Shown: positions 13,333 to 20,429 of the stretch, one piece after another
How the letters are laid out: the number at the start of each line of letters is the position of its first letter
How positions within the stretch are numbered: the stretch's first letter is position 1
IMG/VR virus record: IMGVR_UViG_3300000956_000059
Location: 1 to 21,028 of that record
DNA length: 21,028 nt
From: a virus
Reading direction: 5' to 3' (one strand)
Notes under the pieces: generated by a model
The model's input: only the letters and a program-made list of their open reading frames with translations
Told to the model about the DNA's origin: nothing
Databases searched by the model: none
Made by a program: the position numbers and the translations under genes

Positions 13333-13546
13333 CCTCGCACGCCTTGGCCGTCGAGGCGTCCTTCATGAAGGTCGAGGGAGACACGCACCGCACTGCGGCG
13401 GCTGCTTTCGCGATCGCCTGAAACGCTGTGCGGCGCATCCGCACGCGGACGACGATCGAGGGGTTGGCTGAATTGACCTGGACGAGCTTCGCTCGGCGCG
13501 GAGCGCTCGTCCACGCCGTGAGAAACGGGTTGTGACGGCGAGTCAC
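13274..13546 (-). CDS. Reverse-strand small protein with ribbon-helix-helix-like segment
   Basis: A 90-aa reverse-strand ORF from GTG (13546-13544). The part PSIVVRVRMRRTAFQAIAKA followed by AAAVRCVSPSTFMKDASTAK looks like a ribbon-helix-helix/DUF1778-type fold: a strand, a helix, a Ser-containing turn, then a second helix. Such proteins are DNA-binding antitoxins or repressors. No toxin partner is visible next to it. Third-position GC in this frame is high. A Shine-Dalgarno is weak, so the start is uncertain. It fills the gap before the portal gene and runs against all its neighbours. Confidence 0.4.
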   Translation of the reverse strand: MTRRHNPFLTAWTSAPRRAKLVQVNSANPSIVVRVRMRRTAFQAIAKAAAAVRCVSPSTFMKDASTAKACEVNAAKDRDEKRRAPGFRRV

Positions 13547-13623
13547 TGTCTTGCTGTCGTGCCTTTCTGTCCCTCGTCCTACGTCGAGGCCGTCCTGTCT
13601 TCGGTCGCCGGAAGCTTCGGACA

Positions 13624-16600
13624 GTGGACAGTGGAGCCCGCAAGGCGCTGCGACGCAATCCTTTCGCGGCGAATCGCGACGGTGCGGGATTCGATCGCAT
13701 AGCGCTGCCCAACCTCGCTGACCGTCTGAACGGTCGGGGGCAGATGCTCCTGCAGGAGGAGTGGGCGCAAAAGTCGGTCGGGAGCTTCTTCGCCAACAGC
13801 GGCTTCTTCCTGCGCCCGCAGGCCGGCGGCGCAGAGGGAGTGACCGACGCGTTCCTCGAATCGTGGGTCGTCTACGTCTGCGCGACGCTGCTCGCGGACA
13901 AGGTCGCATCGATCCCGATCCAGGTGTGGAACGGCATCGGCGACGACGCGGCGGAGGTGTCCGAGAAGGATCCTGTCGTCCAGCGGCTCTACCGCCCCAA
14001 CCGCGACACGACATGGAGCCAGTTCGCGGCGCGCGGAATCATCCACCGCCGCCTGTCGGGCGAGGACATCTGGTTCCTCATGGATCTCGCGGGCCAGCCG
14101 AAGGTCCAGGCGGGAGCGACGGCGTTCGACCTACCCGACCAGATCGTCAACGTCACAGGCAGTGCGGTCGAGGACGAGCGCGACCCCAGCACCGGCCGCA
14201 TCCTGCGCTGGAAGTACGCGGGCAGCGGCGGAAGCGTCGTTCCCTGGTTCCCCTCCTCGTCGATCGTCCACTTCGCCGACTACGACCCGAACGATCCGCA
14301 GCGGGGCATCGGTGCTGCCGAGGCTGCTGCGCGACAGATCGCGATCGGGTTTCAGGCCGAGCGCTACCAGGAAGCGGTCATGCGCTCGGGCGGCCTGGGC
14401 GGGTTCCTCGTCTCGAAGGAGCGCATGGGGCCGGAGCACGAGGAGGCGCTCCAGGCTCGCATGGACGACGCCGCGAAGGATCCCAACGCGGCGAACCGGC
14501 TGAAGCTCCTCACCGGCGAGTGGGACGTGAAGCCCGGGATCATCGCCCCGAAAGACATGGCGGGGCTCGAGTTCCTCAAGTGGTCGCGCAACGTGATCGC
14601 GAGCCTCATGCGCGTGCCGCTGCTCTGCATCGGCGTCACCGAGGACTCGACGTACGCGAACCTCGACACCGCCTGGCGCGAGTTCTGGTCGGGCGTGCGC
14701 GACTACCTCAACGGCGTCGCCGAGGTGATGAACTCGGCCTTCTTCCCGAAGCTCAAGGGTCCGGGCGCGAAGTACCGCTGTTCGTTCGACTTCTCGAAGG
14801 TCAAGTACCTGCGCGACATCAGCGGCGAGGACTTCGATCGCGCGCTCAAGGCTGCCGCGGCAGGAATCGGCATCTCGTTCAACGCTGCGTCCGAGGCGCT
14901 GAAGATCGAGATCGATCCCGTCGAGGGCGGTGATCGCCAGCTCGTGAACGGGATGCTCGTCGAGGCGGAAGCGTTCGACGCAGAGAGCGAAGAGCCCGAA
15001 GAGGATCCGCCGACCGATCCCGACAAAGCCGCCAAGACGGTCCGCGCCTACCGCCACCCCGCGCTGACCGACGCCAAGGTCCGCGCGCAGTACCACGCCG
15101 ACTGGCTGATCCGCGCCGGGGTCATGCGCCACGAGCGGCGCCTGGCGCTGACGATCAAGCGCTACCTCGCCGCCTACGAACGCGCGCAGATCGCGCGGCT
15201 CAAGCTGTTCGCGGAGAAGGGTCCGGAGGGCGTAGAGCCGAATCGGCCCCTGCCGGCGAAGTCGGTCTCTGGTGCCGTGCAGAAGATCAGCGGCGCCGAC
15301 ATTGAGCGCTGGCTGCTGCTCTACAAGCGTGAGTGGGAAGAGCGCCTCGGCGTAGCGACCGCACGCACGATCGCGAGCGCCTTCGAAACCGCCGCCGCTG
15401 ACGCCGCACGCGAACTCGGCGCGCTTTCGATCGACGGATCCGACCCGCGCGTCCTCGCCTTCCTGAAGGACCAAGAGATCAAGCTCGTCGAGGGCGTCAC
15501 GAGCACGCTCGCGCAGCGCGTCAAGGTGCAGGTGCTCGACGTGCTCCAGGGCTCCACGAACACCGCGGAGCTGCAATCTGCCGTTCGTGAGATGTTGCCA
15601 GAACTCACGGACAAGCTCCGCGGTTCCTTCTCGACGAAGGATCAGCGCGCGCTGGTGATCGCCCGCACAGAGACAGCGCACGCATCGAACGGCGCGCGCT
15701 TCATGCAGTTCGAAGACGCCGGCGTCACGAAGACGCAGTGGATCACCGCGGGAGACGAGCACGTGCGCGATAGCCACAAGGCAGTCGACGGGGACGTGCA
15801 GCCGCTCGGCGTGGAGTTCCGCAACGGACTGCGCTGGCCGAGCGACCCCGAAGGACCTGCGGGCGAAGTCATCAACTGCTTGCTCCCAGGATCTCTCGTC
15901 CAGGGCCGAATCGTTGCGGGCCTAAAATCCGTCTACGCGGGGCCGGCGTGGGAGATCAAAACGCTTGGGGGTCAGCGGCTTCGCGTCACGCCCAATCATC
16001 CCGTACTGACCGATGAGGGCTGGCGTCCTGCTCATGCGCTGACAAAAGGCGACCGCCTGATCTGCGCAGCCGGCAATGTCGATCGTCTCGCGGTGAAGCT
16101 GGACGTAGATCATCAGCACGGACCAGCCCGCGTCGAGGATGTTTTCGACGCGCTCGCGGCGAATGGACGAGTGGTTTCGACGGTGGTTGGCGGACTGGAT
16201 CTCCATGGCGACGCGCGCTTCGGGGACGGCGAGATCCACGTTGTAGGTGTCGATCGCAAACTGCGGAAACGGCGCGACTCCCCGCTCAGCCATGGCCGCC
16301 GCGATCTCGGCCTCGAACTTTCCGACGCGAGCGCAAGCCCGCTGAAAAGCAACAGCGCGGGCAACGATTCGCTCGTGGGAGTCCTTCTGGCCCCGGCGCT
16401 TGGTGTGCGCGGCGGCCGTTTGAAGCGCGCGCCCAACCGCATCCATCTGACTCCACTTCAACCGCTCTGCATCGGATCGGCCGCGAATCTGCACGCCCGC
16501 GCGAGCGAGGCGGCGAAGGAGAAGTGGTCTGCTGAGCCGCGTCTCGTCCGCGAGCTTCTTCAGGCTGGTTCCGGCCTCGTAGCGATTGACGAGGTCAGCG

Positions 16601-16728
16601 AGGTTCGAGAGCTGCATTTCCGCGGACACGTGTACGACCTCCAGAGTGAGACGGGCTGGATTATCGCAGACGGAATCGCTTCCGGGAACTGCCGTTGCAC
16701 CGCCGTCGCCGTCGACCCCGAGGAATAG
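13624..16728 (+). CDS. Portal-MuF fusion protein interrupted by an intein
   Basis: The precursor is 1034 aa. Residues ~75-410 form an HK97-family portal (ESWVVYVCATLLADKVASIP, then WSQFAARGIIHRRLSGEDIW, IVHFADYDPNDPQRGIGAAE and WSRNVIASLMRVPLLCIGV), the ring through which DNA is packaged. A linker leads to a MuF/SPP1-gp7-type head morphogenesis domain (about 555-763 of the mature form) with ALVIARTETAHASN and the C-terminal motif IN-CRCTAVAV. An intein (residues 752-1022) splits that motif between IN and CRC. Splicing would give a 763-aa protein with a 12-residue C-extein. GTG 13624 has GGAAG upstream; ATG 13744 is a possible later start. Portal and MuF are usually separate neighbouring genes; here they are one reading frame. 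The protease gene starts two bases after the stop. Confidence 0.9.
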   Translation: MDSGARKALRRNPFAANRDGAGFDRIALPNLADRLNGRGQMLLQEEWAQKSVGSFFANSGFFLRPQAGGAEGVTDAFLESWVVYVCATLLADKVASIPIQVWNGIGDDAAEVSEKDPVVQRLYRPNRDTTWSQFAARGIIHRRLSGEDIWFLMDLAGQPKVQAGATAFDLPDQIVNVTGSAVEDERDPSTGRILRWKYAGSGGSVVPWFPSSSIVHFADYDPNDPQRGIGAAEAAARQIAIGFQAERYQEAVMRSGGLGGFLVSKERMGPEHEEALQARMDDAAKDPNAANRLKLLTGEWDVKPGIIAPKDMAGLEFLKWSRNVIASLMRVPLLCIGVTEDSTYANLDTAWREFWSGVRDYLNGVAEVMNSAFFPKLKGPGAKYRCSFDFSKVKYLRDISGEDFDRALKAAAAGIGISFNAASEALKIEIDPVEGGDRQLVNGMLVEAEAFDAESEEPEEDPPTDPDKAAKTVRAYRHPALTDAKVRAQYHADWLIRAGVMRHERRLALTIKRYLAAYERAQIARLKLFAEKGPEGVEPNRPLPAKSVSGAVQKISGADIERWLLLYKREWEERLGVATARTIASAFETAAADAARELGALSIDGSDPRVLAFLKDQEIKLVEGVTSTLAQRVKVQVLDVLQGSTNTAELQSAVREMLPELTDKLRGSFSTKDQRALVIARTETAHASNGARFMQFEDAGVTKTQWITAGDEHVRDSHKAVDGDVQPLGVEFRNGLRWPSDPEGPAGEVINCLLPGSLVQGRIVAGLKSVYAGPAWEIKTLGGQRLRVTPNHPVLTDEGWRPAHALTKGDRLICAAGNVDRLAVKLDVDHQHGPARVEDVFDALAANGRVVSTVVGGLDLHGDARFGDGEIHVVGVDRKLRKRRDSPLSHGRRDLGLELSDASASPLKSNSAGNDSLVGVLLAPALGVRGGRLKRAPNRIHLTPLQPLCIGSAANLHARASEAAKEKWSAEPRLVRELLQAGSGLVAIDEVSEVRELHFRGHVYDLQSETGWIIADGIASGNCRCTAVAVDPEE
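15922..16629 (-). CDS. Putative homing endonuclease nested antisense in the intein
   Basis: A 235-aa reverse-strand protein from GTG (16629-16627), with GGAGGT 7 bases upstream; M5 is an internal alternative. Residues ~10-52 form a helix-turn-helix typical of homing nucleases (YEAGTSLKKLADETRLSR, LLLRRLARAGVQIRGRSDA). Residues ~103-176 match the Vsr-like/DUF559-type PD-(D/E)xK pattern: FEAEI (E106/E108), PQFAIDTYNVDLAV (D132), VAMEIQSANH (E143, H149), RVENILDAGWSVLMIYV. The tail PALIGQYGMIGRD resembles the GQY-x-V-I-x-x-D/G ending of that family. It likely cuts intein-free MuF alleles to spread the intein. The frame is codon-aligned with the sense intein. Long antisense shadows are common here, so the case rests on motifs, Shine-Dalgarno and codon bias, not on length. 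Activity is inferred. Confidence 0.75.
   Translation of the reverse strand: MSAEMQLSNLADLVNRYEAGTSLKKLADETRLSRPLLLRRLARAGVQIRGRSDAERLKWSQMDAVGRALQTAAAHTKRRGQKDSHERIVARAVAFQRACARVGKFEAEIAAAMAERGVAPFPQFAIDTYNVDLAVPEARVAMEIQSANHRRNHSSIRRERVENILDAGWSVLMIYVQLHRETIDIAGCADQAVAFCQRMSRTPALIGQYGMIGRDAKPLTPKRFDLPRRPRVDGF
16637..16642 (-). promoter_or_regulatory. Shine-Dalgarno of the antisense endonuclease gene
   Basis: On the reverse strand the sequence is GGAGGT, seven bases before the GTG at 16629. On the sense strand the same bases encode the VYDLQ part of intein block F, so one stretch serves as both splicing-domain code and ribosome site. This supports GTG 16629 as the start. Confidence 0.7.
16660..16688 (-). 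promoter_or_regulatory. Candidate promoter for the antisense endonuclease gene
   Basis: On the reverse strand GATAAT (16665 to 16660) matches five of six bases of a sigma-70 -10 box. TTCCCG (16688 to 16683), 17 bases upstream, is a weak -35 match. Transcription would start near 16653, leaving a ~24-nt leader that contains the GGAGGT. The element lies within the codons of blocks F and G. It is a short motif in GC-rich DNA and not proof. Confidence 0.35.
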
Positions 16729-16730
16729 TC

Positions 16731-17924
16731 ATGACTGAGCTTCTGATTCGCAACGAAGAGATGCACCGCCTCGCCCGCAAGATCCTCGCGGGCATCGCGA
16801 CCGACGCCGACTTCCAGACCGCCAACATCGAGGACGTGCGCGCGATCAAGTGCGACACGGGCACGCCGCACTACAAGGCGATGGTCGGCGACGTGGAGAA
16901 GGTTGCATCCGACACGGGCCGCAAACGCAAGTTCATCTCGAGTCGCGAATCGCGCGACCGCATGGGCGACGTGATCGAGATCGCCGGCTGGGACCACACG
17001 AACTTCAACAACAACCCGGTGGCGCTGTGGGCACACCAGGACAAAGGGCTGCCGCTCGGATCCGTCTCCGACACCACGTTCGGCGAAGTCGACGGCGTCA
17101 AGACGATGTGGCAGTCGATCGACTACGTCCCGGCAAAGCTCAACCCGATGGCCGAGGCCGTTCTGGGCCTTGTGGATGCGGGCGTGCTCAAGGCCGTGTC
17201 GGTCGGCTTTCTGCCGTTGCAGCCGCCGCTGTGGCCGAAGACCGCTGAGGAGCGCGAGTCGCTCGATCTCGGGCCGTTTGGCGTGCGCTATCAGAAGCAC
17301 GAGCAACTCGAACTGTCGGTCTGCACGATCCCCGCTCACCCCGGGGCGCTCGCTTCCAAGGCCATCCGTCGTGCTGTCGCCGAACTGGCGGACGACGGGA
17401 AGATCAGCCGACAGAGCGCCGGGGCGCTGCTCGACGACATCGAAAGCCGTCGCGCGAAGCGTAAGGGCTGGCTCGCGTTGCCGAGGCTTCCGGAACCCGA
17501 GGAAGAGATCAGCGATCCGGCGGCGGATGAGGCGCCGACGAAGACTGCGGACACCGTCGCGGTGCGGCCGGCACAGACGAGCCAGGCGCAGGGAGAGGTC
17601 TTCAGCCTCCCGCCCAAGATCACAGTCGCGGGCAGCAACGAGTCAGCTTGGATCTGGGATCCGCGCGCTACCGGCTCTTCTGTCGCCGCGCGCTCGACGA
17701 CAGACGACAGAGCCGACGCGCTGCACGCGAAACTCGAACGCACTCTCATCGAGATCGCCGAAGTGCGTGAGACACAAGGCGACATCTGCGAAGCGTTGAC
17801 CGCTGTTGCCGAGTCAATCGACTCGCTGCACGGCGTCCTACGTTCCTCCTCGCGTTCTGCGGACGCGACGAGGTTCTACGGCGAAGCCTTCAGGGCTGTG
17901 CAAGCACACCTTCGCCAGAAGTAG
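16731..17924 (+). CDS. HK97-type prohead protease with long C-terminal region
   Basis: A 397-aa protein from ATG 16731, with AGGAA shortly upstream and two bases after the portal-MuF stop. Residues ~65-210 match the phage prohead serine protease: RKFISSRESRDRMGDVIEI, NNPVALWAHQ with H102, LKAVSVGF with S157, and ELSVCTIPAHPGAL. It cleaves the scaffold and capsid N-termini during head maturation. Residues beyond ~215 are helical and low-complexity, with a likely C-terminal coiled coil (about 325-375), and may act as a fused scaffold. It is longer than the ~200-aa minimal enzyme, which supports a protease-scaffold fusion. The gene order portal, protease, capsid is standard for HK97-type phages. 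Confidence 0.9.
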   Translation: MTELLIRNEEMHRLARKILAGIATDADFQTANIEDVRAIKCDTGTPHYKAMVGDVEKVASDTGRKRKFISSRESRDRMGDVIEIAGWDHTNFNNNPVALWAHQDKGLPLGSVSDTTFGEVDGVKTMWQSIDYVPAKLNPMAEAVLGLVDAGVLKAVSVGFLPLQPPLWPKTAEERESLDLGPFGVRYQKHEQLELSVCTIPAHPGALASKAIRRAVAELADDGKISRQSAGALLDDIESRRAKRKGWLALPRLPEPEEEISDPAADEAPTKTADTVAVRPAQTSQAQGEVFSLPPKITVAGSNESAWIWDPRATGSSVAARSTTDDRADALHAKLERTLIEIAEVRETQGDICEALTAVAESIDSLHGVLRSSSRSADATRFYGEAFRAVQAHLRQK

Positions 17925-17944
17925 CCCCGGGGAGGGGCTCAACA

Positions 17945-19183
17945 ATGCCTCCGGATTCCGCAGTCGCCGAAACCACTTCGAACGCCGCGCCCGCCGCGCC
18001 GGTCACGGGCACGAGCAACGAACCGCGCAGCGCCCAAGAACTCGCCGCGTTCGTCGGCGGCGAGTTCCAGAAGGCACTCGCGGCGCAAAAGACCGAGAGC
18101 GCGGAAGCGCTGGGCAAGCAGCTCAACGACGCGCTCGCCACGTTGCGCGCCGAGTACGACGCGAAGCTTGCGCGCTACGCCGTCCCCGGTCTCGAGCAGC
18201 GCGACATCGACAAGTTCCAGATCCGCAACCTGATCAACGTCCTCGTCACCAAGAACACCAAGGGCGCCGAGTACGAGATCGACCTCTGCCGCGAAGCCGC
18301 GCTGACGGTCGGCAAGGACATGTCCGCGGGCGTCGACTCGCTCGGCGGGTTCATCGTCCCCGTGCAGGTGATGACCTCGAAGATGATCCCGCTGCTCCAG
18401 GCGCGAATGATCGCGCAGGATCTCGGCGTCCAGGATCTCTCGGGTCTCTCGGGCTCCCCGGTCCAGATCCCGAAGATCACCGGCGGCACGACTGCGCAGT
18501 GGATCGGCGAGAACGCCGGCCCGACCGCGAGCGACGTCACCTTCGGTCAGCTCGAACTGACGCCGCACCTCGTCGCGGCGCGCACGCAGATTTCGCTGCG
18601 CCTGGCGAACCTCTCCTCGCCCGCGGCGGAGGGGATCATCACGAAGCAGATCGCGAAGGACTTGGCGCTCGCAATCGACGCCGCGGTCTTCAACGGCACC
18701 GGCGGCTCGAACCAGCCGACGGGTGTGCTGCAAACGGCCGGCATCCAGACCTCGTCCTTCGGCTCGGCGGTGGCGAGCACCGCCTACAACGCGCTCATCG
18801 ACATGATGACGAAGCTGGAGACCGCGAACGCCGCGTCTCCGACTTCCGCGTGGGCGATCGACCCGGTCACGTGGTCGAAGCTCCAGAAGCAGCTCGACGC
18901 GACCGATCAGCCCAAGCAGCGCCGGCTTTTCGACTCGCTGCCGATCGGCGACAAGCTGCTCGGCTTCAAGCACCGCGAGTCCACCGCGCTCCCCTCGAAC
19001 ACGATCATCTTCGCCGACTGGGAGCAAGTCGTCCTCGGTCGCTGGGGAACGATGATCCTGCGCGCGAGCGATCAGGCCGGGACCGCCTGGCAGAACTTCC
19101 AGGTCTGGATCCAGGGCGGCGTCGAAGTCGACGTCGGCGTCATGCAACCCGCCTCCATCGTCAACGCGACCAGCGTCAGCTAG
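17945..19183 (+). CDS. Major capsid protein, HK97 fold
   Basis: A 412-aa protein with GGGGAGGGG upstream of ATG 17945. Residues 1-30 are disordered. Residues ~30-80 form a helical delta-like scaffold region (QELAAFVGGEFQKALAAQK). The HK97-fold body follows: DSLGGFIVPVQVMTSKMIPL, IPKITGGTTAQWIGENAG, a spine helix near ISLRLANLSSPAAEGIITKQ, then FNGTGGSNQPTGVLQ, and the C-terminal WIQGGVEVDVGVMQPASIV. These are typical of Phage_capsid family proteins. It is probably processed by the adjacent protease at the delta/body border, near residues 105-125. It assembles the icosahedral shell. Confidence 0.93.
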   Translation: MPPDSAVAETTSNAAPAAPVTGTSNEPRSAQELAAFVGGEFQKALAAQKTESAEALGKQLNDALATLRAEYDAKLARYAVPGLEQRDIDKFQIRNLINVLVTKNTKGAEYEIDLCREAALTVGKDMSAGVDSLGGFIVPVQVMTSKMIPLLQARMIAQDLGVQDLSGLSGSPVQIPKITGGTTAQWIGENAGPTASDVTFGQLELTPHLVAARTQISLRLANLSSPAAEGIITKQIAKDLALAIDAAVFNGTGGSNQPTGVLQTAGIQTSSFGSAVASTAYNALIDMMTKLETANAASPTSAWAIDPVTWSKLQKQLDATDQPKQRRLFDSLPIGDKLLGFKHRESTALPSNTIIFADWEQVVLGRWGTMILRASDQAGTAWQNFQVWIQGGVEVDVGVMQPASIVNATSVS

Positions 19184-19211
19184 GTCAGCTCAGAACACGA
19201 AGGACACTCAG

Positions 19212-19505
19212 ATGAATACTCCCAACAGCACCTTCTCGGCCGAAGAACTGACGCAGATCGACGCAGAGCTTCGCGAGGTCGAAGAACAACTCGACCTCAT
19301 CGCCGGCAGCGTCAACAACGCCGACGTGGCGGCGCGCATCCGTGCGCTCTCCGCCAAGATCGGTCAACGCCGCGGTCGAGTCGTGGACACGCGCGACCGT
19401 CGCCCCGGCTTCATCACGTCCAGCGCGCCGGCGGCCACTCCGCCCAAGCAAGTGGTCGAGACCGTGCATACGGACAAGCACGCGGACAAGAAGCCGTCGG
19501 CCTGA
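19212..19505 (+). CDS. Small hypothetical head-region protein
   Basis: A 97-aa protein with GAAGGA about 8 bases before ATG 19212. An N-terminal coiled coil (AEELTQIDAELREVEEQLDL) is followed by a second helix (VAARIRALSAKIGQRRGR) and a disordered Lys/Ala/Pro tail. No family is recognised. Its place after the capsid gene is often taken by decoration, head-fiber or assembly proteins. Confidence 0.65.
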   Translation: MNTPNSTFSAEELTQIDAELREVEEQLDLIAGSVNNADVAARIRALSAKIGQRRGRVVDTRDRRPGFITSSAPAATPPKQVVETVHTDKHADKKPSA

Positions 19506-19538
19506 TCGGCCTTCACACCAGAAGGAGCCTAGAACCTC

Positions 19539-19976
19539 ATGGCCGCACGCAATCCGAAGACTCGCTGCAAGGTCGTACCGCTCTACTTCCCGGCGACCAC
19601 GACGGCGACGCAGACGCTCAACAACTCGGCGCCGAACCTCGACGTCGACTGCAAGGGATTCACGCACGCCCTCGTGTTCGCGGTCGGCGGCGACTTGAGC
19701 ACCGCTGGCACCGACACGCTGACGGTGCAGTTCAAGGAGACCGACACTGCGGGCTCAGCGTATTCCAACGTCACCAGCGCGGCGCTCACCGCCCTCGCTG
19801 GTGATGTCGACTACCCCACGCCGCTCGGGGAGATCAGCCTGGCGGGGCGCAAGCGCTACCTCTCGGCGACGCTCACCGAGGCCGGCACTTTCAGCGGCAT
19901 CGTGACGGTCATTGTGGTGCTCATGCACCCCGAAGACTCGGCCCTGGCCGCGCAGACCTACGCCTTCTCCGTCTGA
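19539..19976 (+). CDS. Beta-rich structural protein, likely head decoration or completion
   Basis: A 145-aa protein from ATG 19539, with AAGGAG upstream at a longish spacing of about 11. It is almost all Thr/Ser/Val/Ala strands (ALVFAVGGDLSTAGTDTLTV, KRYLSATLTEAGTFSGIVTV), suggesting a beta-sandwich. The position in the head module and composition suggest a virion protein. A strong hairpin follows the stop. The motif GFTHALVFA is loosely echoed by YEFTHFHVMA in the protein at 20430, so the two may share a fold. Confidence 0.7.
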   Translation: MAARNPKTRCKVVPLYFPATTTATQTLNNSAPNLDVDCKGFTHALVFAVGGDLSTAGTDTLTVQFKETDTAGSAYSNVTSAALTALAGDVDYPTPLGEISLAGRKRYLSATLTEAGTFSGIVTVIVVLMHPEDSALAAQTYAFSV

Positions 19977-19994
19977 CCCTCTCTTCTCTCGCCA

Positions 19995-20028
19995 CTGGCC
20001 GGGCGGTTCGTGGAGACCGTCCGGCCAG
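19995..20028 (+). terminator. Strong hairpin after the decoration-type gene
   Basis: CTGGCCGGGCGGT (19995-20007) pairs with ACCGTCCGGCCAG (20016-20028) over 13 bp with one G-U pair and an 8-nt loop. It stands 19 bases after a stop and before a new ribosome site. There is no U-tract (CCTCTCCC follows), so it is a partial terminator or an mRNA-stability element limiting readthrough beyond capsid genes. Confidence 0.6.
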
Positions 20029-20056
20029 CCTCTCCCGATCCACAGGAGGCAGCGCT

Positions 20057-20425
20057 GTGTCGAGTTTCCAACGAGTGATCGCGGGGAAGTACCTGCACTA
20101 CCCGAGCGGCTATCCCTCGCGGTTCAACATCAACGGTCGCGACCGCATCTGGCTCCAGCCGGGCGGCGTGGTCGACCTCGGAGATCCCTTCATCGAGGAG
20201 GCCGTCAAGGGGCAAGAGTACAAGCTCGAGCCCGATCCCAAGGCGACCAGCGCTGACGCTCTGCCGCATCCGAAGCTGATTCGGCTGCGCGAGGAGTTCA
20301 TGCGCGGTGCGGGCGTGCTCCCGCCGGAGGAGACCAAGGCCGACAAGCTCGTGGCGGTCGGCGCCACCGCTTCGGGAGACATCCCCAAGCCCGACGCGCG
20401 TCCGCAGCGGGGAACGAAGGGCTAG
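20057..20425 (+). CDS. Hypothetical head-region protein
   Basis: A 122-aa protein from GTG 20057, with AGGAGG 8 bases upstream. It has aromatic and Gly-rich strands (YLHYPSGYPSRFNI, RIWLQPGGVVDLGDPFIEEA), then a helix (LIRLREEFMRGAG) and a flexible Pro/Lys tail. A short beta domain followed by a disordered tail suits a neck or head-joining accessory, but no family is recognised. Confidence 0.65.
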   Translation: MSSFQRVIAGKYLHYPSGYPSRFNINGRDRIWLQPGGVVDLGDPFIEEAVKGQEYKLEPDPKATSADALPHPKLIRLREEFMRGAGVLPPEETKADKLVAVGATASGDIPKPDARPQRGTKG

Positions 20426-20429
20426 ATCG

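Larger units (their letters stand above)
15877..16689 (+). other. Intein (271 aa) in the MuF NCRC motif
   Basis: It begins with Cys1 (CLLPGSLVQG, block A) and has block B RVTPNHPVLTDEGW with the T-x-N-H signature and then KGDRL. It ends with block F GHVYDLQSETGW and block G IADGIASGN, followed by Cys+1 of the C-extein. Thus it is a class 1 Hint intein with Cys1, block-B Thr/His, terminal Asn and Cys+1. The penultimate residue is Gly, not the usual His. Hint-like sequence spans only about the first 68 and last 35 residues. The ~170 residues between show no LAGLIDADG or HNH motif and read like a shadow translation, because the reverse strand there encodes an endonuclease-like gene. Confidence 0.9.

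Noticed and set aside
13269-13796. 175-aa reverse ORF before the portal gene
   Set aside because: Arg/Ser/Pro-rich shadow in a different frame from the more plausible ribbon-helix-helix-like ORF, and it runs into the portal gene.
14131-15777. 548-aa reverse ORF across the portal-MuF gene
   Set aside because: It is codon-aligned antisense to a well-supported gene, Arg/His/Asp/Val-rich and without motifs: a shadow caused by GC-rich codon bias. It also shows that length alone cannot support the antisense endonuclease.
17939-19147. 402-aa reverse ORF across the major capsid gene
   Set aside because: Codon-opposed shadow of the capsid gene, rich in Arg/Asp/Val with no recognisable domain.
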